From NCBI RefSeq assembly GCF_029227915.1, contig NC_079882.1, positions 11,842,001-11,906,000 on the forward strand: a DNA stretch of 64,000 bases, in the 5' to 3' direction. The notes below the pieces were generated by a model. The model was not told the origin of the DNA. It worked only from the letters and a program-made list of their open reading frames with translations, and did no database searches. Position numbers and translations under genes: made by a program. Below, piece after piece: positions 11,412 to 22,425 of the stretch. Source of the stretch: Hydractinia symbiolongicarpus (lineage: Eukaryota; Cnidaria; Hydrozoa; Anthoathecata; Hydractiniidae). Numbering within the stretch: the stretch's first letter is position 1; every line of letters starts with the position of its first letter.

Positions 11412-12206
11412 ATGGCACTGTCACAAAGGTTTGTTTCAAGAGTAATGAATTTTCCAAAACACTTATCCAGTGTTGTCAGAACATATGTAAATCAACATCA
11501 AAATTTTGAAGTGCAAGAATCTGGATTAAATTACGAAGGTCATAGACCTACAACATTTTTTCAAAAAGGTTTGTTAGCTGCTGGTTCTGCTATTGCTGCA
11601 ATAAACAATCCTCTTCGATCTGATATGGTGGCAACATTAGGTGAAACAACTGGTTATTATGCATTGAGACAGTTACAGTTGCAAATGTTGAATGATGAAA
11701 CTGGAATTCGAATTCTCAAAGAGAAACCAATTGTTGACAGTGAAAAAGTGAAAGTTGAAGAACTTTTACAACTTCCACAAAATACTTTTGGGTATACATA
11801 TGCAAAATTTATGGCCAGTAATGGTCTTTCATCAAATACAAGGCCATTGGTACATTACTTAGATGACAGTGAATTAGCGTATATTATGAAACGTTATCGA
11901 CAAATTCATGACTTTATTCATACAATATTGTGTTTTTCTGTGACAGTCCCTGCAGAACTTGTTGTCAAATGGTTTGAATTTGCACATTTTGGATTTCCTA
12001 TGGCAACATTGGCATCTGTGTTTGGACCGCTGCCTTTAAGTTTAGAAGACAAGAAAGAAGTCACTAAATTTATTCCTTGGGCGGTATACAATGGATTAAA
12101 TGCGAAGCAGTTTTTGAATGTGTACTTTGAAGAGAGATTTGAACAAGATTTCAAGTCCTTAAAAGAGGATTTAGGATTACTATCTCCTCCATATGATACA
12201 TTTTAA
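11412..12206 (+). CDS. COQ4: Ubiquinone biosynthesis protein COQ4, single exon
   Basis: 264-residue mitochondrial protein of the coenzyme Q biosynthetic complex. COQ4 organises the complex and acts in C1 decarboxylation and hydroxylation of the quinone head group. The family metal-binding signature HDxxHx(11)E is present in full: H166, D167, H170 and E182. The N-terminus (MALSQRFVSRVMNFPKH) is basic and lacks acidic residues, as expected for a mitochondrial presequence. Length matches animal COQ4. The coding region has no intron. A splice-acceptor-like CAG at 11389-11391 lies 20 nt before the ATG, so a 5' UTR intron or leader trans-splicing is possible. MOCS2 and RRP8 follow on the same strand. 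Confidence 0.95.
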   Translation: MALSQRFVSRVMNFPKHLSSVVRTYVNQHQNFEVQESGLNYEGHRPTTFFQKGLLAAGSAIAAINNPLRSDMVATLGETTGYYALRQLQLQMLNDETGIRILKEKPIVDSEKVKVEELLQLPQNTFGYTYAKFMASNGLSSNTRPLVHYLDDSELAYIMKRYRQIHDFIHTILCFSVTVPAELVVKWFEFAHFGFPMATLASVFGPLPLSLEDKKEVTKFIPWAVYNGLNAKQFLNVYFEERFEQDFKSLKEDLGLLSPPYDTF

Positions 12207-13056
12207 CTCTGATAGAAATGTATAAATTTTGCCCGTATATTATGTAATTGATTCTTTAAAAATGTTCCTAAATTTGGTTTAATTATGCTTACAAATTTTC
12301 TTATATGAAAATGTTTGTCATGTTACGAACTAAGAAGGTGAAATTTAATGTGTTTTTGCGTCATCTAATGTTGAAGTTTTCTGGTATTTATTATATTTTA
12401 TTATTCATGACATTTTTAAAGTCCTTGACAGGAAGCCCCAAGTAGTAGATTTCTTTATCTGTCAATTTACTTTGTGAAACTAGGGGGGACTCATACTTTG
12501 TTTGAAAATCGATTATAATTTTTTAATTCTTCAATTTGGTTTCCGGTTCTTGTGACGATTCATTTTTCACATGCTAATAACCATGTTATAGTTCAGTTTA
12601 TAAATGTTGAAGATATGTTCTCAACAACCCCTTTCGGACAAATTTTTTGTCATTTGTATGAATCATGTCTAACAAATAACTGTTTCTGAATATATATATT
12701 TCTTTCTGTTAAAAAACTAATAGTTTTATACTATTTTAAGAATTATTTAGGTATTATAGCATGAACAAGTACAAAACTTTCTTTTTTCTATACCTTATTT
12801 TTATTTAAGAAAACTGGAAAAGAGAAGAACAATAATATAAATTCTTTTTTTAGCTTTAATATCGCAGCGATTCAATAACGATCTTCAATCAAGAATCTAG
12901 ATTATTTTTTCAAAATTTACAATTTGACAAAATATTTATGGGGTGTGGCTTTTCCTTAGTCTTTTGTTCAGTTTTGTCCCATAACATTATATATAGATAG
13001 TTTTATAATAATGCTGCTAATTTTAAATTCATTGTTTCAAATTTATTTTAGTTTTG
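12207..13056. other. Spacer between COQ4 and MOCS2
   Basis: An AT-rich 850-bp spacer with no open frame of note. It ends in a pyrimidine/T-rich run and AG (13050-13051), five bases before the MOCS2A start codon. Confidence 0.5.
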
Positions 13057-13326
13057 ATGGAAGATTGCAGCGTGGAAGTAAACATTTTATTTTTTGCTAA
13101 GAGTAAAGAACTTACTGGAAAATCTGTTGATGTTGTTAACCTAAAAAAGAGTAATTGTCTTGACAACCTTCTAAAGGAAATTATACACACATACCCTGCC
13201 CTAAACATTTTAAAGGGTAGATTTATAATTGCACATAATCAAGCATACTTGAGAGATACTAAAGAAGTTGTCATTTTGGAAACTGGTGACGAAATTGCTA
13301 TTATACCACCTATAAGCGGTGGTTGA
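13057..13326 (+). CDS. MOCS2A: Molybdopterin synthase small subunit (MOCS2A)
   Basis: 89-residue ubiquitin-like sulfur carrier (MoaD family). Its C-terminal Gly-Gly is thiocarboxylated and donates sulfur to precursor Z to make molybdopterin in the cytosol. The sequence ends PPISGG, the diagnostic terminus, and starts with VNILFFAKSKELTG, the MoaD beta strand. The start is the ATG at 13057; an acceptor-like TTTTAG ends at 13051. The stop codon lies only 7 nt before the ATG of MOCS2B, so the two subunits are likely translated from one bicistronic mRNA, as in vertebrate MOCS2. Confidence 0.95.
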   Translation: MEDCSVEVNILFFAKSKELTGKSVDVVNLKKSNCLDNLLKEIIHTYPALNILKGRFIIAHNQAYLRDTKEVVILETGDEIAIIPPISGG

Positions 13327-13333
13327 CAACAAA

Positions 13334-13798
13334 ATGATCAAACATGAAAGTGAAACAGAGTATATACTGCTCACTGAAAGCAAATTAGACATTAACTTTG
13401 CTTTAGAAAATGTAATATTGCCATGGACAGGTGGAACATCTATATTTGTTGGATCAACCCGTGATTGTTTTGACCAAAAAAAAGTTTTAACGTTGTTTTA
13501 TGAAGCATATGAAGCAATGGCAGTTAACGAGATTTTAAATATATGTAATGATATAAGAAATAGATATAGCATTGGTAAAATGTGTATTTTACACAGGCTG
13601 GGAGAAGTTCCTATAACAGAGGCTAGTGTTATAATATCTATATCATCGAAACATCGTAAAAACGCAATTGAAGCTGTGGAATATGCAATTAATGAATTAA
13701 AAGCAAAAGTACCAATATGGAAAAAAGAAATATATGCAAATGGTGAGAGTGATTGGAAAGAGAATAAAGAAGTATTTTGGAGAACTACCAAACCATAA
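13334..13798 (+). CDS. MOCS2B: Molybdopterin synthase large subunit (MOCS2B)
   Basis: 154-residue MoaE-family catalytic subunit, partner of MOCS2A. Family blocks seen: GGTSIFVGSTRD (the dimer and substrate region), LYYEAYE-like FYEAYEAMA, MCILHRLGEVPITEASVII, and KAKVPIWKKEIYANGESDW with the conserved lysines. The frame is shifted +1 from MOCS2A and stays open slightly upstream of the first stop, but the first ATG is at 13334, 7 nt past the MOCS2A stop. Translation therefore needs reinitiation, leaky scanning or alternative processing. No intron separates the two frames. Confidence 0.95.
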   Translation: MIKHESETEYILLTESKLDINFALENVILPWTGGTSIFVGSTRDCFDQKKVLTLFYEAYEAMAVNEILNICNDIRNRYSIGKMCILHRLGEVPITEASVIISISSKHRKNAIEAVEYAINELKAKVPIWKKEIYANGESDWKENKEVFWRTTKP

Positions 13799-14412
13799 CA
13801 ATTCGTTTTTATCTAGGATTAGTTTTACCTTGTTTAGAAAAAAATAGAAGAGATGTATGTACAGTATAATATATACTTTAATGGAAATTTATGTATAATC
13901 TGGAGATATAAAATTTTGGATTTCTAAAAAACGTTGATGTGTATTTAAATTTAGCAGTAACATTGTTCCTGCTTGTAAGTTAAGTTAAAATTCTCCAGGA
14001 TAGCATAAAACTTTTCAAATTTTTTATCTAAACTAATCACATGCTGTGGTGTAGTGATTAAGATGTTTAATTCAAATAAAATGAACTCTTAACTTGTGTA
14101 AAGTTAATGTGAATACATGTTCCAGTCTTGTCAATGAAGAAAAAGCTAGATATGTAATTAATCACTGGCCCAAAATTGATTTTTTGGTGTCCAGGTGTGT
14201 GATGTTTAAGTTTCGATTAGTATGTTTACAATTTTGCATATGTGTGATATTAGTTTTACACGTGCAATCAAGATCTTAAAACAACACACCTAATTTTGTT
14301 TCAGGTGTGTGTGGAGGCGTGGGGGTGTGATTACGTGCTAGAATGACAAGACTGATGTTCTAATGTATCTGTTTTCAGGTTTTCTAATCTTCATTGATTA
14401 AATATACCAAGA
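13799..14412. other. Spacer between MOCS2 and RRP8
   Basis: AT-rich spacer. A CAG acceptor-like site (14376-14378) after a T-rich tract lies 34 nt before the RRP8 ATG. No other feature recognised. Confidence 0.45.
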
Positions 14413-17381
14413 ATGTTTGGTTCAAATTTTGATTGGGATACAGATAGTACTCAGGATATTTTAAATGAAAAACTGTTTGGGAAGAACTCAAGTGGTGTAA
14501 TTGAACAGAGTCATGATAAAAAGACAGCTAAATTAAAAAGAAAACATAATACTTCTGCAACAATGGAAAATGAAAAAAAGTCAAGGAAGAAAGAAAAACA
14601 TGTCGAAGTTTTAAATGATGTTGATCCTGTCTATCGTGTAAAGAATTGTCCGTCTGAGGAAAATACTGCAAAACACGAAGAACTTGCATCAAAAGAGAAA
14701 AGGAAGAAGAAGAAGAAAAAAAAGAAGATGTCTATGGTTCCATTGGATAACGATCTTCAGGAGACTAAAGTTGAAAAACTTGATACTAAACAAGACATTG
14801 TATCATCTGAATCGAATGTAAAAATACAAAATAACGGTGTAACTCTAAAGACTTTAAATCATAACGAACACCTTAAAAAGAAGTCGAAGAAAACAAAGTC
14901 AAAAAAAGTAGAGCAAGAAGTTAATAATATAATTGTTTCGCAGCATACTTCCCATGCTGATAAGCCAGTTTTAAAACAGGACGAAAGTAACACGGACAGA
15001 TCATTTCATCAATTTCAAAAGTCAAGTCAAAATAAAAAATATAGTAAATTTCAAGCCAAACTTAATCGCCAACTTGAAGGTGGTCACTTTCGATGGATAA
15101 ATGAGAAACTGTACACAAGCAAGAGTGTAGATGCGAATGATATGTTTCAAAGTGATCCTAAGCTCTTTGAAGTTTATCATAAAGGTTTTGTAGCACAAGT
15201 TCAGCATTGGCCACAAAATCCAGTCGAAGTTTTAATTAACCAGATCAGAGAAAGGTCCATATTTTATTGTTGTAGAGTTTTGCTTTTGTGTGTGATCTGA
15301 GTGTTTTTTTGTTCATTATTTCTATATTTTTTTATATCATCTAGGGAGCAGGTTCTTGTGGTTGCAGATTTTGGTTGTGGTGACGCAAAAATTGCACAGA
15401 GTGTGCCGAACAAAGTTCACTCGTTTGATTTGGTTGCTGTCAATAAAAATGTAACTGCTTGTGACATGAGAAAGGTATAAGTTTAATTTTACCTTGCGGA
15501 ATGTCTCGCTGAAGTATGCTTAAAAGATCTGTTGACGCCAATTAATAATATTTCTTAAATTCTTCTGCCTTGCGAAAGTTGCAATTGCATTGCTTATATG
15601 AATGTTAGCTAATAATTTTTATAGTTTTTGTAAAATATTCATTTAACAACCTCTGATTCGGTCATTTTAGGTGCCTTTAAAGAGCAATTGCGTTGATATT
15701 GCAGTGTTTTGTTTATCTTTGATGGGGACGAATATAGTGGATTTCTTGCTAGAAGCGAAAAGAGTTTTAAAAAACCGGTAAGGAGACTTTTCGAGTTCTA
15801 TTTCTGACACATTTCTTTGAGAATATGGCATTCTACAGTATTTCCATTTATAATTTTAATGTTTATCAAACTTTCAAATTTTAGTGGATCTCTACTGATA
15901 GCAGAAGTAAAGAGTCGATTTGAAGATATCAAAACCTTTCTAAGTGATGTAACCTCGCTTGGGTTTACTTTAAAAGAAAAGGTACTGATTTTAAAAAAGT
16001 CTTTTTTTTAAACGAAATATATGTTGCCTACCTATGATTATAAACAAGATATTTTGCTAATATGTGTATGGTTATACTGTTTTAACTGTTGTGTCATGTA
16101 ACTCGCTTGTTTAAAATAATTTCCTTTATGTTGCTAAGATGATCTTAAAACCACCTTAGAATCAACTTCAAGAGAAATTGTCTTTCCATGTTTGTAGATC
16201 TTTTTTAGGATGTATTTAAACCAAACTAGATTTAATCTGCTTTTTTCCAAATATTTCTCGACTTCGTCCAATAAATGCGAAATACGGTCTGTTTTTCGGA
16301 AGGGGGTTCAATATGGCGTTATAAAAGTAAGCGCTCGTGAGGAAATAAGGTTTTTTATTCTGTTGATTGGGCGTAATTTCATTTGGCCATAAAAAGATCG
16401 TTGGTTAAGTCTAGCCGATCTTTCGTTAGATTCTGACGATTATTGATTGGTAATAACCCATAGATGACGTGCTTTCACTTTTTCAATAAGTTACCTGTTG
16501 TTTCCTCTTTCTTTATTTTAACTTGCCCTTTGTTCTAGCTCAGTCTGATTTTACTTTTATTTAAACTCGTTCGTTTAAACATTTTTGAAAAATTTAAATA
16601 TATATACTAATGAATTTCATTGATGATATAGTCCTACAAAGTCCTCGGAAATTGTTACATTTAATTACATGTCATATTGTCCTGGAAGTTAAACTTTCAG
16701 CAACATTTCTTGTCACAACGGTTTGATTTCCCGTTTACAATTTCCGTTTTTTCCCCAAACATACAAAACGGTGAAAGCACAACGTGATGACGTCGTCAAC
16801 ACAAACGACGTTTTCAAGACATAAAACTTCACAGCGATAAAATCGTTATAAATTTGCTATGAGATCATTTTTCACTACTGCTGGCCTAAATAGTAATTTA
16901 ACACAAAAAGAAAAATATTGTGGATTTAGCCAATGACCCGAGAACATTTTAGAAGCAGTAACCTTGAAAATTTCAGGAAATAAATGTAATTAAAACCGAT
17001 TTTAATACATTCAAAAACTGTACAAAAAATCATGGTACTGCTTCTTTCCAAGCAGTACCATGATTTTTTGTACAGTGGATTTTTCTGTTAAAGAAGTCAG
17101 TGATCCTGCAAACATTCTTAAAAGTTTGTATAGTCACCATTAAATCGTAACAAACCCAATAAGTGAAGATATTTCAGCTTCTCTTAAAAGTGCATTATTT
17201 TAAAATCTCATTAAAATTTTATTAAATGGACCATGACGTTATGTTATTAACTTATGGTGGCTTTTATTTTCAGGAAGAATCCAACAAGATGTTTGTGATA
17301 TTGCAGTTCGAAAATTCAGGTGACGTAATCAATAAAAACTTAACGATTTCATTGAAACCATGTATTTACAAACGTCGCTAA
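14413..17381 (+). CDS. RRP8: rRNA-processing protein 8 / nucleomethylin, 5 exons
   Basis: Nucleolar SAM-dependent methyltransferase; the family makes the m1A mark on 25S/28S rRNA. Exons are 14413-15254, 15345-15474, 15671-15777, 15885-15981 and 17274-17381, all GT-AG, with phases consistent, giving 427 codons. The N-terminal half is lysine-rich, with a run of lysines near residues 96-106 acting as a likely nucleolar signal. The catalytic half starts around [20 protein letters not shown]. The SAM-binding motif VVADFGCGD falls at residues 286-294, with FDLVAVN after it. The protein ends PCIYKRR, the family C-terminus. Intron 4 is long (1.3 kb) and contains a perfect hairpin at 17018-17075. Confidence 0.95.
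17018..17075. repeat. Perfect 26-bp hairpin, 6-nt loop, in RRP8 intron 4
   Basis: Arm 17018-17043 (begins CTGTACAAAAAATCATGG) is the exact reverse complement of 17050-17075; loop 17044-17049. The absence of any mismatch suggests recent origin, or selection for pairing. Confidence 0.75.
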
Positions 17382-17878
17382 AATATATTTTATATTTTAT
17401 TTTTTCATCATTTCAACGTTTTTATTTTCTGTTCCGATTCATATTTTTACATAAACGTCATATCTAATCTGTCTACTCGTTTTTACAAAAAAAATAAAAG
17501 AATCAAAATCGAAGTGACAAATATTGTTTTAAAATTTCAAATAATTATTTTAAATTTTAACTTGTTAAATAACATGTTTTTTAAAAAAATGAGCATTTTT
17601 TATAACTACACTAAGGGCTACAAAGGTTTGACAAAGGTCAGTAGAGATTTCACTAGCTCAGCAAAATATCATACTTTGGGAAAAAAAGATTTAGATCCAT
17701 ACAGAAACTCATGAAGTGTGAATACTAAACACAGAAACGCAGGGCTTTATTTAAATCACTTGAGAATCAACCACGTAAAAGTAATATAAGATAATATCGA
17801 TTGTGTTTTTATTGAAAAATCTGTTTGGTGGTGGATGACCTTTTTGTAGTACTGAAGACGAGTTTTGACATTTCATAG

Positions 17879-20800
17879 TTACATTTGTGTTAAGAATGCA
17901 ATAAAAATAAATAAATAAATAAAATATTGATTTGTGTTTCTGCGTGCGGCTGATGTTGAGTGTTTGAGCTCCTTTTTCTTTGCCAGAGAAAACGAACAAT
18001 TAGTTTCCACGAGATTTTTTGTCATAAAGTCGATTCGCTCTTGTAGACTTCCAGGGACCAATTGACAAATTTCTTCTGCTAATTCTCTTTTTATGTTAAA
18101 ATCTACAAAACATTCAATCGTTTACTAGATTTTTACCATTGATTTTAACTCATTTTTTATAGTAAAATTTTCTCCCGTCGTGACAAAATTATTTGGAGTT
18201 GAAAAAAATGTTAATCACTCGATATAAGTTTAAGAGCTTGGTGTATATATGAAGCTAGGTCTAAAGAACAATAAACATATAAAAAAATCGTGAATTCATT
18301 ATTTACCTGGTTGAGAGCAGTTAGTCTTGTCCATATCTAGAAAATAATTTAGCCGTGTTATAATTTTTTTAAAACTGTGATACATATGTAAAAGTTTGCG
18401 AAATTCATTAAATTCTCTTACGTGGGTGCAACCATGGTAATATTTCGTTTCCGCACACACCTAAAAGTTGATAAAAATACAAATAATTAGTAATTGCGGA
18501 AAAAAAAATGTTGAAAATTCAACAAAAGGACTGAGCAGAAGGTGGATGTATGAGTGGTATCAAGAATATCGTACTTGGTGTCACCATGAGGACGCTTTCG
18601 TATACTTTGCCGGCTGGTATAGAATTGAGCGTGAATGAATATTTGTGACCTGGTAATATATTGTTCACAATCCAAAACAGACTTGGCTCCTAAAATATAC
18701 ATGATACATAATCTACAACATTTATTTTCAATGTGATGTTTGAGCCATCTCTTTCTGACGTTACCTTGTTAAGTAATTTTTACGAACAATTATTTTCGCG
18801 AAATAAGACATTTGCGCGAATCAATTGAATTCAAATATCTCGCGCAGATTTTTTTCGCGAATGGATCATTGTTTGATACAAAGTTACAAAAAGATGGTTA
18901 AAGAATTAATTCTGTCGGCGCAAATAGGATATTATCACATCTGAGAACAAAACTGAGTACTGATATCGCCACGGATCTTCATCCCAAATCGAAAGCGATA
19001 AAGCAGTTATTGAAATTAGGCAATGAACTGCAAAGAAATTTGCGCAATTTAAAATAAATTAAAAAACGTGATAAGCTTGTACTTCTATTGGGTAAAAAAC
19101 GATTTGTTTTTGAAAGTCATTTCTAGTGAATTCGAGAAGATTTATTTTCGCGAATTCACTTTTCCCGGAATTTTCACACAGGCGGAAATTCAAAAAAAAT
19201 AGAATTCTTGAGAAGTAAAATTCGATACTTCTTTGTGACACATGGCGGAGATTACATAGAATTTTTTATAGATTTAGACATTCATATGTAACATATATTT
19301 CAAACACATTTGTGACATTTACATGGTAATTCGTCGAATATTTTTCTATCAAATAAATTAGATTTACCTTTTTAGTTTTAAAATCTGAGTATAAAGTGTA
19401 CGCTGTTTCATTGGTGATCACTTCAACTGCAAATCCCCAGCAGCCTAAAAGAGAAAGCGGTGGTAAATACAATAGAATAGAAATAAAACTAATTACCTGC
19501 GCCTTACTGAACAAATACCCAAATGACTACCTTTTTTCCTGATGAATTAGATCTAATCAGTAAACTCACTCGACTAATTAACTAAATCCCAGCCTCATCC
19601 CATTCTTATAAAAGAAAAAGACTGTACGCGATTCACACAAACAATTTAGCATTTTACCAGAGCAATCCCGTTTGTAATTTGTTAATACTTTGTTATTCCC
19701 TTTAAATTATTGACTTACCAGCATTCTCCACATTGTTGATATCAGAATCAGTGTGCAAAAGATAGCTGTATTTGCCACTAGAGTTATTTACAGCATATGT
19801 CACGCTCAAAGCATTGGTGCCTTTACAGTTTGTTATCTGGCAGTCGTATTGTTCTTCAATAACATTTCTTTCCAGATGTTTTTCTAAATCGTAACACATT
19901 TTTGTTTTGAAAATACTACACAGGTGATGTTGCTCGCTCATTCAGGTTGCTTATTGCACTGGAATATCGAGTCAATAAAGATCTAGCAACGATTAATAAG
20001 AATCCCTGATAGAAGGGGGACATTTTTTTCGATACATATACACCTTTAATATTGGCGGGAAACCAATTACTAATCGAATTTTTAATCTTGCAACGAGGTT
20101 TCAAACAGCTTTTAAAACTGCATTGCTAACGAAGATAGTAGCAATGCAGTTCTTATAGTAAAAAATCGAGTGTAGAAATTTGTATAAAAAAATATGTTAT
20201 TTGTCCGTTACTCTGGAGTGTAACACAAATGTAAACATGACAAGTGAACACAACATGATCGCCTGATCATGTTGTGTTCACTTGTCACAATACAAACACT
20301 ATTACAATATTATCCACAAATACTATTCTGGATGACGTTTGTTTATGTTTGAAAGTAAACTACTTACTTGGATTAACGTATGTTTCAATGAAATATGTCT
20401 TGTTGCAAACTGAAGAAAGTTTGCCTGAAAAATATAAAAAATATTAACCCTTTAAACTAAATTTACTTTTTCCCCCAAAAAATTAAATTCAACTGAAAAA
20501 AAATATTAATTTCAATAATTTTGGTTTTATGTGTGAGTGATGAAAATACAGATTGTTTGTTGCATTGTTTGAACAGGAAGGATGTTGGTTTAAAAGCAGA
20601 ACATCGTGAAAAACACATGTTTGAACATAACTTTATACAAAGATATTACAGAACGTTTTTGCGCGAAAATCTCGCAATAAATAAACATGACAATAAAAAG
20701 AACGGAATAGCATGTAATTATTTGATTACCTTGTATTTTACCTTGGCTGTAATATCTTCCTTCCTAAAATGAATTAAATGATGTTGTTATTTGTTGCAAA

Positions 20801-20906
20801 GTGTAAATATAGTTTTAGGTTGGATTAAAACAAATATACGTACTGATATGCAGATCAATGCGAATAGAAGCCATAAACCTAGTTGTGAAGCAGCCATGTT
20901 GCTCAT
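17879..20906 (-). CDS. Secreted, possibly GPI-anchored protein, 9 exons, unknown function
   Basis: Exons on the minus strand: 20844-20906, 20742-20763, 20368-20424, 19719-19883, 19368-19444, 18575-18689, 18422-18460, 18307-18336 and 17879-18102. All are GT-AG and every phase closes, giving 263 codons. Residues 1-21 (QLGLWLLFALICIS) form a signal peptide. The middle has scattered cysteines (SSVCNK, YDCQITNCKG, GCWGFAVEV) and N-glycosylation sequons (NKT, NSS, NET). One segment, LPGHKYSFTLNSIPAG, resembles a fibronectin-III-type strand. The C-terminus ends in a short hydrophobic stretch (YFIYLFIFIAFL), suggesting a GPI signal or membrane tail. I do not recognise the family. The exon 4 acceptor (after 19883) has a weak pyrimidine tract and is the least certain junction. 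Confidence 0.7.
20116..20151. repeat. 12-bp perfect inverted repeat
   Basis: AACTGCATTGCT at 20116-20127 pairs exactly with 20140-20151. It lies in the same intron as the longer hairpin at 20238-20287. Confidence 0.5.
20238..20287. repeat. Perfect 23-bp hairpin, 4-nt loop
   Basis: Arm 20238-20260 (begins TGACAAGTGAACACAAC) is the exact reverse complement of 20265-20287, loop GCCT. It lies in intron 3 of the secreted-protein gene. Confidence 0.75.
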
Positions 20907-22211
20907 AATACTTTCCAAAATTTCTACCACTCGATTGATAGAATGATCGTTCAATAATAAATTCGAAAGCCTGCTCGCTTCTTTTATGCGCGCCAGTTGT
21001 TCCGGTTGTCAAAATTAATATAGGCTTATCATCATCTTTTGTTTTGTTTACATTTTTATGCACGTGAATTATTTATTTATGTATTTCAAGGATTTTCTTC
21101 CTTTTGGTACTTCGTTTACACCGTCGGTATTTTTGTCTACGTAAAGTTTGTTAAAATGATGACGATATTAATGATGAGAATTTTCTTGCTCTTAAAAGAA
21201 TTTCAAGTGTAATGACTTATGACTCGCTTCCTTATTATCGATTGTTTGGTTCTTCTTAGCAATCTTTGGTGAAATTTTGGTTTCACCTATTTTGTTCGCA
21301 GACGGTGGGACAATGATAATCAAAATTGAATAAAAAAGACCTGAGTTTTATTTTCATTACGTAGAACATCTCTCGCGTTTGAAAGCAACAAAACATCCAT
21401 TATTAGAGTAGCCATTGTTGACAGGCCTACTTCAATTTTTAGACAAAACAACTGAAGCTCATTTGTTGTAGTTTGCTCGTCATTCTCAGTTTATTTCCGA
21501 AGGCAAGTTTTCATGTAGCCCAACGTAATCAATGAAGAATACAACCTTCATTAAACAGTAGCCTTAAAAGAATAAAATGCAGTCGAACCTGCTCTACACA
21601 ATGCCAGACAACTCTTTTCAACAGACATTAACTAGTGGAATGTTGTTGACCTCCCACGCGAAAATATTTGTAGCTATTCACTTGTTATTAGCGAAATATT
21701 TTTTGTACTCAAACAATATTATTTTTAATCTTTTTATTTTCATATTTAATTTGAATTTTGTTACACCACAAGTCGTTATAATCTGACCTCCCGCCGGAAA
21801 ACAAGTTGATTTCATATGAAGAGCTTCAAGCTGTTTATGGTTCTTTATTCTAAAAACAATTTTTTTTGATACTTAAGATTTCTGACTTAAAGGTTTTGCG
21901 AACTACGTTAATTAATTCACGACGTTGTGTCTTTGACGCGAATGAGGTACTGTTTTAAGGGTTTATCAAGGTATGTGGTGACGTAAATATGTTTTCCAGT
22001 ATCCAGTTTGATATTTAAAACATTTTACAATCTATGATAGTACATTCCGGTAATAAACTTTCAAGACTTTTTTGTCAAAAAAAAAAAAAAAAAAATAGTC
22101 ATATCGAATTAGCTTTGTTATTTCACCATTTGTTCATATCCATAACAAAATACCCTATTCATAAATTTATTTTCATTGATGTGCTGCAGACTTTACAAAA
22201 TATAGATCTCT
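20907..22211. other. Intergenic region left of the giant element
   Basis: Upstream region of the secreted-protein gene, then AT-rich DNA with an A17 homopolymer near 22078-22095. A short segment near 21786-21812 (GACCTCCCGCCGG, AACAAGTTGAT) resembles the terminal repeat of the element at 5778-7084. No gene recognised. Confidence 0.4.
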
Positions 22212-22218
22212 GTTGTCG
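22212..22218. repeat. Left 7-bp target-site duplication of the 30-kb element
   Basis: GTTGTCG directly abuts the left terminal inverted repeat. The identical 7-mer abuts the right terminus at 52336-52342. Confidence 0.8.
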
Positions 22219-22250
22219 CAAGGAGGTTTAAAAAGAAGGAGAGAGAACTC
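22219..22250 (+). repeat. Left terminal inverted repeat (32 bp)
   Basis: Exact reverse complement of 52304-52335. It begins CA, as do P and Galileo termini. Subterminal ATCCGTGTCTC follows at 22310-22320. Confidence 0.85.
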
Positions 22251-22425
22251 GCGGCGTCCCTTTAAATTTTCTATTCAATTTTTTATTGTTTCGGCGCCCC
22301 TTTGAACTGATCCGTGTCTCTGATTTGGCTCAATATTTACCTACCGACTCTGAAACGAGTGTTTTAACGAGAAAAGATAAATCTTAAAAATCACACTTAC
22401 AGCAATGCGGAAGAGCAGGAAAACA

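Noticed and set aside
13319-13333. MOCS2B starting at a GTG at 13319, overlapping MOCS2A
   Set aside because: GTG initiation is unlikely in an animal, and the ATG at 13334 fits the family N-terminus.
19884-19917. Longer exon 4 of the secreted-protein gene, starting at the acceptor near 19917
   Set aside because: Joining exon 3 to that acceptor shifts the frame into an early stop; the acceptor just after 19883 keeps the frame.
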